A DNA stretch of 64,000 nucleotides from NCBI RefSeq assembly GCF_020559915.1, contig NZ_JAJCLZ010000003.1, positions 62,001 through 126,000 on the forward strand, given 5' to 3'. Position numbers and translations under genes: made by a program. Origin of the DNA: Ruminococcus sp. 210702-SL.1.03. Lineage in GTDB: Bacteria; Bacillota; Clostridia; Oscillospirales; Ruminococcaceae. Shown here piece by piece: positions 24,367 through 32,782 of the stretch; position 1 is the stretch's first letter; every line of letters begins with the position of its first letter. The notes below the pieces were generated by a model, which was not told where the DNA came from, ran no database searches, and saw only the letters and a program-made list of their open reading frames with translations.

Positions 24367-25731
24367 ATGGAAAAAATGACATTAGCTGAAATAGTTCAGG
24401 CAGTAGAGGGCAGCTTCGGCTACCCCGCCGACATTGAGATAACCTCAGTATCTACCGATACGAGAACGATAAAGCCGAACTCGGTATTCGTAGCGCTGAA
24501 AGGCGCGAATTTCGACGGCCACGACTACGGCGCGAAAGCCTGCGAGCTGGGCGCTGAGGCGGTGATAGCCGAGAGGGCGATAGAGGGCGCAAAGTGCATA
24601 GTGGTAGATTCTACCGAGCGCGCGCTGCTCACGCTGGCGGCGTATTACAGGCGCAAGTTCGATATACCGCTGGTCGGCATAACGGGCAGCGTCGGCAAGA
24701 CCACCACAAAAGATATGATAGCGCTGGTGGTCTCCAAAAAGTACAACACCTTAAAGACCGAGGGCAACCACAATAACGAGATAGGCCTGCCGCTGACGCT
24801 TTTCAACCTTAGCAGCGAAACGCAGGCGGCGGTCATCGAGATGGGTATGTCGCATTTCGGCGAGATCTCGCGGCTCTCGATGTGCTGCGAGCCTACCGTT
24901 GCCGTGATAACCAATATCGGCCATTCGCACATAGAGAACCTCGGCTCTCAGCAGGGCATACTTAAAGCCAAGATGGAGATACTCGACGGCGCGCAGTACA
25001 TGGCACCGCTGATACTCTCGATGGACGACAAGCTGCTCTCGCACATCGAAGCGCACCACGGCAGAGAGATAATTTTCTACTCGATAAAGAAAAAGACCGC
25101 CGATGTATACGCCGCCGACATAAAGGCTGACGAGAACGGCTCGTCTTTTACCATACATTACAAGGACGGCAGCATACCTGCGCGGGTGAACTGCCCCGGC
25201 GAGCACAACGTGAAAAACGCGCTGGCGGCTTTTTGCGTCGGCAGAGTGCTAGACATAGCCCCCGAGCTGATAGCCGAAGCCATCGGCGAATTCAAGCCGC
25301 AGGGCATACGTCAAAATATACGTCAGGCGCGCGGCATGACGTTTATAGTCGACTGCTACAACGCCGCGCCCGACTCGATAAAGGCGGCGCTTTCGACCCT
25401 TTCGCAGTCTTCCTGCGGCGAGGGCGGCAGACGCGTTGCCGTGCTTTCAGATATGCTGGAGCTGGGCAAACATTCGCGCACTCTGCACAAGCTGGCGGGC
25501 GAATACGTTGCGGCTTCGTCGGCAGACCTGCTTTACTGCTGCGGCACTGAGGCGAAATTTTACGTTGACGGCGCTTTGAAAAAGGGTATGCCCGAGGAAA
25601 ACTGCCGCTGGTTCGAGAGCAAAGCTGATATGACAGCCGCGCTGAAAGCCGAGCTGCACGAGGGCGATACGGTGCTTTTCAAAGCCAGCAGAGGTATGAA
25701 GCTGGAAGAAGTTGTGAATGCTCTGGAGTAA
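24367..25731 (+). CDS. murF: UDP-MurNAc-tripeptide:D-Ala-D-Ala ligase
   Basis: A 454-residue Mur ligase. The P-loop is GITGSVGKTTTKDM, followed by TEGNHNNEIGLPLTL and the MGMSHFGEISRL and DCYNAAPDS segments characteristic of MurF. It adds D-Ala-D-Ala to complete UDP-MurNAc-pentapeptide. Its last codons overlap the start of the mraY-like gene by 14 bases, so the two are translationally coupled. AAAGAGGTCGG precedes the ATG. Confidence 0.96.
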   Translation: MEKMTLAEIVQAVEGSFGYPADIEITSVSTDTRTIKPNSVFVALKGANFDGHDYGAKACELGAEAVIAERAIEGAKCIVVDSTERALLTLAAYYRRKFDIPLVGITGSVGKTTTKDMIALVVSKKYNTLKTEGNHNNEIGLPLTLFNLSSETQAAVIEMGMSHFGEISRLSMCCEPTVAVITNIGHSHIENLGSQQGILKAKMEILDGAQYMAPLILSMDDKLLSHIEAHHGREIIFYSIKKKTADVYAADIKADENGSSFTIHYKDGSIPARVNCPGEHNVKNALAAFCVGRVLDIAPELIAEAIGEFKPQGIRQNIRQARGMTFIVDCYNAAPDSIKAALSTLSQSSCGEGGRRVAVLSDMLELGKHSRTLHKLAGEYVAASSADLLYCCGTEAKFYVDGALKKGMPEENCRWFESKADMTAALKAELHEGDTVLFKASRGMKLEEVVNALE

Positions 25732-26734
25732 GATCTCGGTCATTCTCGCCATGCAGATGGTGCTGGGCTGGGCGCTCGGCAGGGTGGGCATACCCCTACT
25801 GCGGCGGCTGAAAACGGGCAGGTACGACCCATATGTCGGCGACCGTTTTTCGGCAGACGGCTCTGAGCCTGCGTTCGGCGGGGCGGCGGCGCTTATAGTG
25901 CTGACATTCGGCATATCTGCCGCGGCGGCTGTTTGCGGTGGCGGCAGGCGGCTTTACCTAGCCTGCGGATTCATCGCGCTGGCGACCCTTGCGGGCGCGG
26001 TGGATGACTTGCTGACAGACGTTTTCGGCAAAAATTACGGCGCGAGCGCGGCGGCTAAGCTGGGCTGGTGCTACGCCGCGAGCTTTGTCTGCCTGCTGAT
26101 CTGCCGAAGGATGCAAATAATTGAAACTGCGGTGCTGTTGCCGTTTCATCTTGGAACGATAGATTTTGGCGCGCTTTTCTGCCCAGTAATGGCGGCGGCA
26201 ATGACTGCGCTGATATATTCATATAAATATTTTAACCGATTCGGTACAGACGGCTCGACCTGCGCCGAGGGGCTTTGCGCCGCGCAAATATTCCTCGCGG
26301 GGCTGCTTTTTGCGGCGGCGGGCGGCGTTATCTCCGACGATACCGCGCAAGCTTTCGGCTACCTCGCGGCGGGCGCGGCGGCTTCATCGCTGATATGGGG
26401 GCTTGCCCCCGCGAAGCTGAGAAGCGGCGATTCGGGCGGGTATTTCTGCGGCGCTGTTGCGGCGGCGATGCTGACATTTTGCAGCGAGCTTGAATTTGCG
26501 ATGCTTCTGCTCGCCCTGCCCGCCGTGACAGACGCGCTTTGCTCGGCGGTACAGTATTTGGTCTACCGAAAGAGCAGGAAATTTCTGCTTAAAGGCTCTT
26601 CGCTGCACAGCCATCTTATGGCAAAAAAGTGGAGTACTTACAAGGTCATAGTGCTGTTTTCGGCAATGACCGCCGCCGCGGGCGCAGGAACGCTGGCGTT
26701 TGCGGCATATTCTGAGAGAATAATTTTGAAATAG
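25718..26734 (+). CDS. mraY: Diverged MraY-like phospho-MurNAc-pentapeptide transferase
   Basis: A 338-residue polytopic protein with about ten membrane helices, in the mraY position of the cluster. MraY family anchors are recognisable but altered. The usual PTMGG loop is PAFGGAA here. The DDxxK loop appears as VDDLLTD without the Lys. The NLTDGLDG loop is replaced by NRFGTDGSTCAEG, GDTGS by SGDSGGYF, and the HHH region by HSHLMAKKWS. The paired and single aspartates thought to bind Mg and undecaprenyl phosphate remain. It probably makes lipid I, but it could be a related GlcNAc-1-P-type transferase. The ribosome site GGAAGAAG lies inside murF. Confidence 0.75.
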   Translation: MLWSKISVILAMQMVLGWALGRVGIPLLRRLKTGRYDPYVGDRFSADGSEPAFGGAAALIVLTFGISAAAAVCGGGRRLYLACGFIALATLAGAVDDLLTDVFGKNYGASAAAKLGWCYAASFVCLLICRRMQIIETAVLLPFHLGTIDFGALFCPVMAAAMTALIYSYKYFNRFGTDGSTCAEGLCAAQIFLAGLLFAAAGGVISDDTAQAFGYLAAGAAASSLIWGLAPAKLRSGDSGGYFCGAVAAAMLTFCSELEFAMLLLALPAVTDALCSAVQYLVYRKSRKFLLKGSSLHSHLMAKKWSTYKVIVLFSAMTAAAGAGTLAFAAYSERIILK

Positions 26735-26756
26735 TTGACAAAAGGAGTGAGAACAG

Positions 26757-28031
26757 TTGGCATCTTTGTCCAAAAACAAGCGTGAAAAAAGCGCTAAGGT
26801 TCAAAAGAGAAAAAAGACCGAGTTCAGAATAGTGCTGGCTGAGATTGACAAAACGTTTTTCCTCATAGTGGTAATATTGCTGGTTTTCGGACTTATAATG
26901 ATGTTTTCCGCCAGCTACGCCGCCGCGCTCAATGAGCACAATGATGGTTATTACTTCCTGAAAAGACAGCTTATGTGCGCAGGGCTGGGCATTATCGCGA
27001 TGTTCATCACCTCTTTCGTCGATTACAATTTCTTTTACAATACTAAGGTTGCGTACCTTATTTTTCTAGGCTCGTTAGGATTATGTATCTATACGGCGCT
27101 TTTCGGACAAGAAACGGCGGGCGCTCGGCGATGGATAACCCTTTTGGGCATACAATTCCAGCCCTCTGAGCTGCTGAAGATCGCGTTTATCATCATATTT
27201 GCTTACATATTATCCGTAAATGCCCAAAAGCTGAAAACCAGCTGGAAGCACTGCTTCATACCGTTCATCGTGATATTCGGACTGGTCTGCGGCGTGCTTG
27301 CTATGCAGCGCCACATCTCGGCGGTAATGCTCATCGGCATAATCGGTATATCAATGATGTTCGTCAGCGGTATGCCCTCGAAATTTTTCTGGCGGTTTAT
27401 GGCGATATGCGCTGGCGCGGGCGTGCTGATGGTGCTCGTACTCGTGATAAAGGGCGGCGGCAATTTCAGCTACATTTCCGACCGTCTTGAAAGCTGGCGC
27501 AATCCGCTTTCCGACCCATCAGACAAGACTCACCAGACCTACGAATCGCTGCTGGCTATAGGCTCGGGCGGTTGGTTCGGGCTGGGCTTTGGCGAATCGC
27601 GCCAGAAATACCTCTACCTGCCTGAATCGCAGAACGACTTCATCTTCTCGATAATCTGCGAAGAGCTGGGCTTTATCGGCGGCGTTATCGTTGTGCTGCT
27701 TTTCGTGCTCTTCGTTATAAAAGGCTTTCAGATAGCTGCAAACGCCCGCGACCGCTTCGGTATGCTGCTGGCTACGGGCATAACTATACAGATAGGTTCG
27801 CAGGCGCTGCTAAATATAATGGTGGCCTCAAACGCTTTCCCGAACACGGGCATATCGCTGCCGTTTTTCAGCGCGGGCGGTACGGCGCTGGTTTTCCAGC
27901 TTTTTGAGATGGGCATACTGCTCAGCATCTCGCGCCAAAATCTGAAATACAGGTCGGGTGAAAAGCGCGCGGTAAAGGCTGTTTCTGCGGCGGATACGTC
28001 CAAAACTGCCGAACCTACTCAGTCTGTATAA
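26757..28031 (+). CDS. ftsW: SEDS-family peptidoglycan polymerase FtsW
   Basis: A 424-residue SEDS protein with about ten membrane helices and a basic cytoplasmic N-terminus (KNKREKSAKVQKRKK). Family segments are GARRWI, FQPSELLKIAFI, LAMQRHISAVML-like and PFFSAGGTALVFQLFEMG. With the class B PBP upstream it would polymerise septal glycan. The start is TTG at 26757: AAAGGAG lies 9 bases before it and no ATG is available nearby. Neighbouring murG makes the substrate lipid II. A RodA or SpoVE role is possible, but the cluster position favours FtsW. Confidence 0.92.
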   Translation: MASLSKNKREKSAKVQKRKKTEFRIVLAEIDKTFFLIVVILLVFGLIMMFSASYAAALNEHNDGYYFLKRQLMCAGLGIIAMFITSFVDYNFFYNTKVAYLIFLGSLGLCIYTALFGQETAGARRWITLLGIQFQPSELLKIAFIIIFAYILSVNAQKLKTSWKHCFIPFIVIFGLVCGVLAMQRHISAVMLIGIIGISMMFVSGMPSKFFWRFMAICAGAGVLMVLVLVIKGGGNFSYISDRLESWRNPLSDPSDKTHQTYESLLAIGSGGWFGLGFGESRQKYLYLPESQNDFIFSIICEELGFIGGVIVVLLFVLFVIKGFQIAANARDRFGMLLATGITIQIGSQALLNIMVASNAFPNTGISLPFFSAGGTALVFQLFEMGILLSISRQNLKYRSGEKRAVKAVSAADTSKTAEPTQSV

Positions 28032-28057
28032 ATTTTACATAAGGGAGATCTTTGATA

Positions 28058-29203
28058 ATGCTAAGAGTTCTGCTTGCAGGCGGCGGCACGGCGGGTCATG
28101 TAAACCCCGCGCTCGCCATCGCAGAGATAATAAAAAAACACCACCCCGAAGCGGAGTTTGCCTTTGCGGGCAACCCCGAAAAGCTTGAGGCAAAGCTTGT
28201 GCCGCAGGCGGGCTACAAATTTTACCCGATACAGGTAGAGGGCTTTCAGCGAAAGCTCAATAAGAAAAATATCAAGCGCAATCTGCACGCGCTGAAATGC
28301 CTTACCAAGACCACCTCGCGCAGCCGCGAGATAATCGGCGATTTCAAGCCCGATCTGGTTATCGGCACGGGCGGCTACGTTGCGGGGCCGGTGGTGAGAA
28401 CGGCGGCTAAGATGGGCATACTCACCGCTATCCACGAGCAAAACGCCTACCCCGGCGTTACCAACAAGCTGCTCTCGAAGTACGCCGATAAGGTCATGCT
28501 CACGGTAGAGGAAGCAAAGCAGTATCTTGACCCTAAGATAGAGTACACCGTTACGGGTCTGCCCGTGCGTTCCGGATTTTCGACTATCACAAAAGAGCAG
28601 GCGCGCCGCGAGCTGGGCTTTGATAACGACACCGTTTGCATACTCTCTACGGGCGGAAGTTTGGGCGCGGGCGCGATAAATTCCGCCGTGCTCGACCTCA
28701 TAGCATGGTACAAATCTGAGGGCGTTACCGTAAACCATATACATTCTTACGGCGGCAACGGCAAGTCTACCCAGTTTGAAAAATGCCTAGCCGATAAGGG
28801 CGTGACGCTGGAGGGCAACCCGCACCTTATGGTAAAAGAATACATCAACAATATGCCTACCTGCATGGCGGCGGCAGACCTAGTTATCTCGCGCTGCGGC
28901 GCGAACGCGCTTACCGAGCTTGAGGCTATGGGACGCGGCTCGATACTCGTGCCTTCGCCGATAGTTGCGGGCAACCACCAGTATTACAACGGCATGGTGC
29001 TGCAAAAGGCGGGCGCGGCGATAGTTATAGAGCAGAAAGATTTTACATCTGAAAAGCTGATAAGCATTGTGAAAGAGCTGCTCGCCGACCGCGAAAAGCT
29101 CGCTGCGCTCTCAGAAAACGCAGCGCGCATATACATTAAAGATACCGATGACAGGATATATTCGGCGCTAGCACCGCTTATCGAAAAGGCGGCGAGCAAG
29201 TAA
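28058..29203 (+). CDS. murG: UDP-GlcNAc:undecaprenyl-PP-MurNAc-pentapeptide GlcNAc transferase
   Basis: About 381 residues, GT28 glycosyltransferase. The N-terminal lipid-binding loop is LLAGGGTAGHVNPALA, and GTGGYVAGPV, HEQNAYPGVTN and STGGSLGA are the other MurG signatures. The C-terminal RCGANALTELEAMG region binds the UDP. It converts lipid I to lipid II at the inner membrane face. The start is taken at the ATG 28058 with AGGGAG about 10 bases upstream; a TTG two codons earlier is the alternative. It follows ftsW closely. Confidence 0.96.
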   Translation: MLRVLLAGGGTAGHVNPALAIAEIIKKHHPEAEFAFAGNPEKLEAKLVPQAGYKFYPIQVEGFQRKLNKKNIKRNLHALKCLTKTTSRSREIIGDFKPDLVIGTGGYVAGPVVRTAAKMGILTAIHEQNAYPGVTNKLLSKYADKVMLTVEEAKQYLDPKIEYTVTGLPVRSGFSTITKEQARRELGFDNDTVCILSTGGSLGAGAINSAVLDLIAWYKSEGVTVNHIHSYGGNGKSTQFEKCLADKGVTLEGNPHLMVKEYINNMPTCMAAADLVISRCGANALTELEAMGRGSILVPSPIVAGNHQYYNGMVLQKAGAAIVIEQKDFTSEKLISIVKELLADREKLAALSENAARIYIKDTDDRIYSALAPLIEKAASK

Positions 29204-29237
29204 AGTCAGTATCGTATTTGAAAGGGAAGTTTAAGAT

Positions 29238-30098
29238 ATGGCAAGAAAACCATCTATGGATTCTATAAAGACCCCCGACCTTAATAATCTTGACGAAAAC
29301 CAGACAAAAGTTCTCAATACCTTCGACCGCTACACTAGGGCGGAGGATTATTCGGGAAAGGTGCGCGCTGATTTTGACAGGGCGCAGCACGTTAAAGATT
29401 TTGAGCTGAAATCAAAGGAAGAGCCGGAGGAAGAAAACGGCGAGAAGCTCTCGGAAGAATTTACCGCGCGGCGCAATAACCCGCAGGCTGAGAGTACGCT
29501 GAACAAGGGTGTAAAGGTTCGTGGAAAATACGTTGCGCGCAAAAAGCTCATCACGGCGGCTATATGTATTGTCGCGGCGATAGTACTGGTAATGTTCTTC
29601 GCCCCGCCGATATTTAACGCAGTTGACGGCGAAAGCGGCTGCCGCAGCGAGGATATTTTCGCGAAAACAGGCGCTACACAGTACCGCTCCGACATTATGA
29701 CGAACCGCTACGTTTACAATATCGAGGCGCTTTCGAGCGACAAGAGCAGCAGCTACCGCATTTGCACGATAGCTTTTAAGGCGAAAAACTTCACGCCTTT
29801 TGAGATGACCGCCGAGGATTACGTTATAGCGAACGGCGGCGATTTCAGCTCGCACATAGTTTATTCCACATACGTCGGCGATTCTAACGTTATACCGCCT
29901 TTCAGCACCAAAGATGTAAAGATAGAGGTGCTTATAAATAAGGACGGCTTGGACGACAAGCAGTTCGACGACGCCATAACTTCGCTGCATCTGAGAACTA
30001 GCGGCACTAAGAAAAAGATAGGCAAGCACATAAGCATACCTACCATACCCGCGTGGTTCAGCGTTTCAGACGTTATAACCTTCGACCCCGACGCCTGA
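29238..30098 (+). CDS. Single-pass membrane protein of unknown function in the dcw cluster
   Basis: 286 residues. The first ~110 are hydrophilic and acidic/basic, with many Glu (EEPEEENGEKLSEEF), and look cytoplasmic and partly disordered. One membrane helix (about 112-130, AAICIVAAIVLVMFFAPP) leads to an external domain of about 150 residues, rich in beta-strand character. That domain contains a YRICTIAFKAKNFTPFEM segment that recalls DUF4352-like immunoglobulin folds, but I cannot assign it. The gene sits between murG and murA, where other bacteria keep murB, murC or nothing, so a wall or division role is plausible by context only. AAAGGGAAG is the ribosome site. Confidence 0.75.
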   Translation: MARKPSMDSIKTPDLNNLDENQTKVLNTFDRYTRAEDYSGKVRADFDRAQHVKDFELKSKEEPEEENGEKLSEEFTARRNNPQAESTLNKGVKVRGKYVARKKLITAAICIVAAIVLVMFFAPPIFNAVDGESGCRSEDIFAKTGATQYRSDIMTNRYVYNIEALSSDKSSSYRICTIAFKAKNFTPFEMTAEDYVIANGGDFSSHIVYSTYVGDSNVIPPFSTKDVKIEVLINKDGLDDKQFDDAITSLHLRTSGTKKKIGKHISIPTIPAWFSVSDVITFDPDA

Positions 30099-30163
30099 CG
30101 CTATACACCGAAAGACAGTCTTTTGCATATTATAAAGCATATTGACATTGCGAGGTGTGAGAT

Positions 30164-31426
30164 ATGCAAAAGCTGAAAATAGAGGGCGGGGGCAGGCTGA
30201 GCGGCGAGCTGGAGATACAGGGCGCAAAAAACAGCGTTCTGCCCCTGCTGAGCGCCTGCGTGCTGGTGAACGGCGAAGTGCGGCTGAAAAGATGTCCCTC
30301 GCTCTCAGACGTTTACTCCGCTATGCGGATACTGAGCAGCTTGGGATGTAAATGCAGGCGCAGCGCGGCGGGCGAGGTGTACATAGATACGCGCGGGCTG
30401 GAAAGCACCGCCGTTTCCGACTCGCTGATGCGTCAGATGCGCTCTTCGATAATCTTTCTGGGCGCGCTGCTGGGCAGGGCGGGGGAGTGCACGCTGAGTT
30501 TCCCCGGCGGCTGCGAGCTTGGCCCGCGGCCTATCGACCTGCATCTTTCCGCGCTGAGGCAGCTCGGTGCGAAGATAACTGAGGAGCACGGCGCGCTGAT
30601 ATGCCGCAGTGCGAACGGGCTTCGCGGCACACAGATAGACCTTTCGTTCCCATCGGTGGGGGCGACTGAGAACATCATGCTTGCCGCCGTGTGCGCAAAG
30701 GGCGAAACGGTGATCTCAAACGCCGCGCGCGAGCCTGAGATATGCGACCTTGCCGACTTCCTCAACCTATGCGGCGCTAAGATACGCGGCGCAGGCAGCC
30801 AGCGGATAGTGGTAGAGGGAGTACCGCGCGAGAACCTGCACGGCTGTGAATTTGAGGTGATGCCAGACAGGATAGCGGCTGTGACGTATATGTGCGCGGC
30901 GGCGGCTACCGGCGGCGAAGTCAGCCTGCACGGCGCGCGTATGGGCGACATAGAAGCGGTGGTAAATCTGCTGCGGCAGGCGGGGTGCAGGATATGCGCC
31001 TGCGGCGACGGCGTGTGCTTAGCGGCAAACGGACGGCTGAAAGCTGTGCGCACTGTGAGAACGCAGCCCTACCCCGGTTTCCCGACTGACGCGCAGGCTA
31101 TCGTGATGGCATGCATGGCGAAAGCGCGCGGCACGGGGATATTTGTAGAAGAAATTTTTGAAAACAGATTTCGCCACGTTGACGAGCTGACGCGCATGGG
31201 CGCGGACATCAAGACAGAGGGACGCGTGGCGGTGGTCAGCGGGGTGGAGCGGCTTTACGGAGCGAGCGTTTCAGCACCCGACCTGCGCGGCGGCGCGGCA
31301 CTATGCGTGGCGGCAGCGGCTGCGGAGGGCGTGAGCGAGATAGCGAACGTAGAGCTGATAGACCGCGGCTACGAATCAATAGAAAAGGCGCTTTGCGCAC
31401 TGGGCGCGAAGGCTGAAAGGGAATGA
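30164..31426 (+). CDS. murA: UDP-N-acetylglucosamine 1-carboxyvinyltransferase
   Basis: A 420-residue EPT-fold enzyme that transfers enolpyruvate from PEP to UDP-GlcNAc, the first committed wall step. KNSVLPLL near residue 20 gives the Lys-Asn pair. The catalytic Cys lies in FPGGCELGPRPIDLH, so the enzyme should be of the fosfomycin-sensitive Cys type. RSSIIFLGALLGR is also diagnostic. Transcribed with ftsQ 16 bases downstream. Codon use is GCG/CTG-rich, unlike ftsZ. Confidence 0.94.
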   Translation: MQKLKIEGGGRLSGELEIQGAKNSVLPLLSACVLVNGEVRLKRCPSLSDVYSAMRILSSLGCKCRRSAAGEVYIDTRGLESTAVSDSLMRQMRSSIIFLGALLGRAGECTLSFPGGCELGPRPIDLHLSALRQLGAKITEEHGALICRSANGLRGTQIDLSFPSVGATENIMLAAVCAKGETVISNAAREPEICDLADFLNLCGAKIRGAGSQRIVVEGVPRENLHGCEFEVMPDRIAAVTYMCAAAATGGEVSLHGARMGDIEAVVNLLRQAGCRICACGDGVCLAANGRLKAVRTVRTQPYPGFPTDAQAIVMACMAKARGTGIFVEEIFENRFRHVDELTRMGADIKTEGRVAVVSGVERLYGASVSAPDLRGGAALCVAAAAAEGVSEIANVELIDRGYESIEKALCALGAKAERE

Positions 31427-31442
31427 AAAGGAAAGTAAAGAT

Positions 31443-32549
31443 ATGCAGGATAGCAGAGATAACGAAAGGAAAAATTATCCGCCGCCGACGGCGTATATGT
31501 CGCCCGCGGCGCACCACAGAAAAAGAACGGGCGTGCTGAACCTGTACCTTACGCTGGGTGTTTCGATAGCGGCGGCGCTTGCCGCACTGCTGAGTGTGAA
31601 CGTATTTTTCGGGCTTAACGCGCAGAACATACAGGTCAGCGGCACCGACCTCTACACCGCCGAGCAGATACAGTTCGTCGGCGGAATGGCAGATGGGCAG
31701 AACCTCATAAGGCTAAATACCGACTTCATAGCAAACAGGCTGAAAAAAAGCTTAGTGTATGTTGACGACGTTACGGTAGAAAAGCACTACCCCGACTCGC
31801 TCAGCGTGACGATAACGCAGGCGAAGGAAGCGGCGGATATAAAGACTAAGAGCGGCTGGTGCACGGTATCGCAGTCGGGCAGGGTGCTTTCGGCAAACCC
31901 CGAGCGCGTGAATACGAAGCTGCCCGAGGTAGTGGGCTACGAGCTGAAAAGCGAAACGGCGGGCGACAAAGCCGAGTCAACCGACGCGCAAAAGACCGAG
32001 ATACTCGGCGACCTTTTCGACCGCATGAACAGCCTCGGCATGAAAAATATCAAAAAGATCGACATCACCGACCGCACGGATATAAAGCTGAATTACGACA
32101 ACAGGATAGAGATACAGCTCGGCAGCTCGGTAGACCTTGACATAAAGCTGACCTACATAAAGACGGTGCTGGATAAGGGACTGCCCGAAAGCTACGAGGG
32201 CACGCTGCGCTACAACGGTATCGACAGCGGTATCTCGGCTATACCTAAGCAGGCAGACGTTCCCAGCAAGACCTCGAGCAAGGCGGACAGCTCAAGCAGC
32301 GCAGACAGCTCGGCAGCAGAAGCTTACGCCGACGGTACTGCAAGCTCGGCGGACAGCAGCACCGATACCACTACCGACAATGGCTGGGGTTACGGCGACC
32401 AGTACGATCAGAACTACGATACCGGCTACGATCAGGGCAATCAGGACTACACCGATCAGAACTGGGGCTACGACAACGGCGACGGATATTCCTACGATTA
32501 CGACGACGGCGGTTACAGCGACGATACGGGCGTAAATTACGGATATTGA
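31443..32549 (+). CDS. ftsQ: FtsQ/DivIB-type division protein with Tyr/Gly/Asp-rich C-terminal tail
   Basis: 368 residues. A cytoplasmic N-terminus is followed by one membrane helix (about 35-57). Next comes an FtsQ-type POTRA domain starting NIQVSGTDLYTAEQIQ, then the beta domain with DLFDRMNSLGMKNIKKIDIT and KLTYIKTVLDKGLP. From about residue 275 the sequence turns to a Ser/Ala/Asp-rich linker. The last ~60 residues are almost only Tyr, Asp, Gly, Gln and Asn (GWGYGDQYDQNYDTGYDQG). The core scaffolds the divisome; the tail is outside the cell membrane and I know no counterpart. It follows murA and precedes ftsZ. Confidence 0.88.
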   Translation: MQDSRDNERKNYPPPTAYMSPAAHHRKRTGVLNLYLTLGVSIAAALAALLSVNVFFGLNAQNIQVSGTDLYTAEQIQFVGGMADGQNLIRLNTDFIANRLKKSLVYVDDVTVEKHYPDSLSVTITQAKEAADIKTKSGWCTVSQSGRVLSANPERVNTKLPEVVGYELKSETAGDKAESTDAQKTEILGDLFDRMNSLGMKNIKKIDITDRTDIKLNYDNRIEIQLGSSVDLDIKLTYIKTVLDKGLPESYEGTLRYNGIDSGISAIPKQADVPSKTSSKADSSSSADSSAAEAYADGTASSADSSTDTTTDNGWGYGDQYDQNYDTGYDQGNQDYTDQNWGYDNGDGYSYDYDDGGYSDDTGVNYGY

Positions 32550-32635
32550 CAATGGAAAAATGCACAATTGGCAGTTAGAAAATCGGCGGTGAATTGTGAG
32601 AAACGTAAAAATTTTGCGACATTGTACTTTTGCGC

Positions 32636-32664
32636 TTTACATTTATCAGAATTTGTGATAATAT
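32636..32664 (+). promoter_or_regulatory. Promoter of ftsZ
   Basis: TTTACA, 17-base spacer, TAATAT, about 120 bases before the ftsZ start, in an AT-rich gap that also holds a CACAATT/AATTGTG repeat (32563-32598). It would allow ftsZ to be expressed apart from the upstream cluster. Confidence 0.5.
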
Positions 32665-32782
32665 AAAAGTATAACTATTATTGTGCTCATTTTTGGACAG
32701 TTGCGTCCACATAAAGCGCGGAGATAAAGCTTTTCGGCGCACAATACAAAGTAAAAATGCAGTTGGCAGGAGGATGTTGAAC

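Noticed and set aside
32563-32598. CACAATT/AATTGTG repeat before ftsZ as a mobile-element remnant
   Set aside because: Only one copy and no target duplication were seen; it is too short to call.
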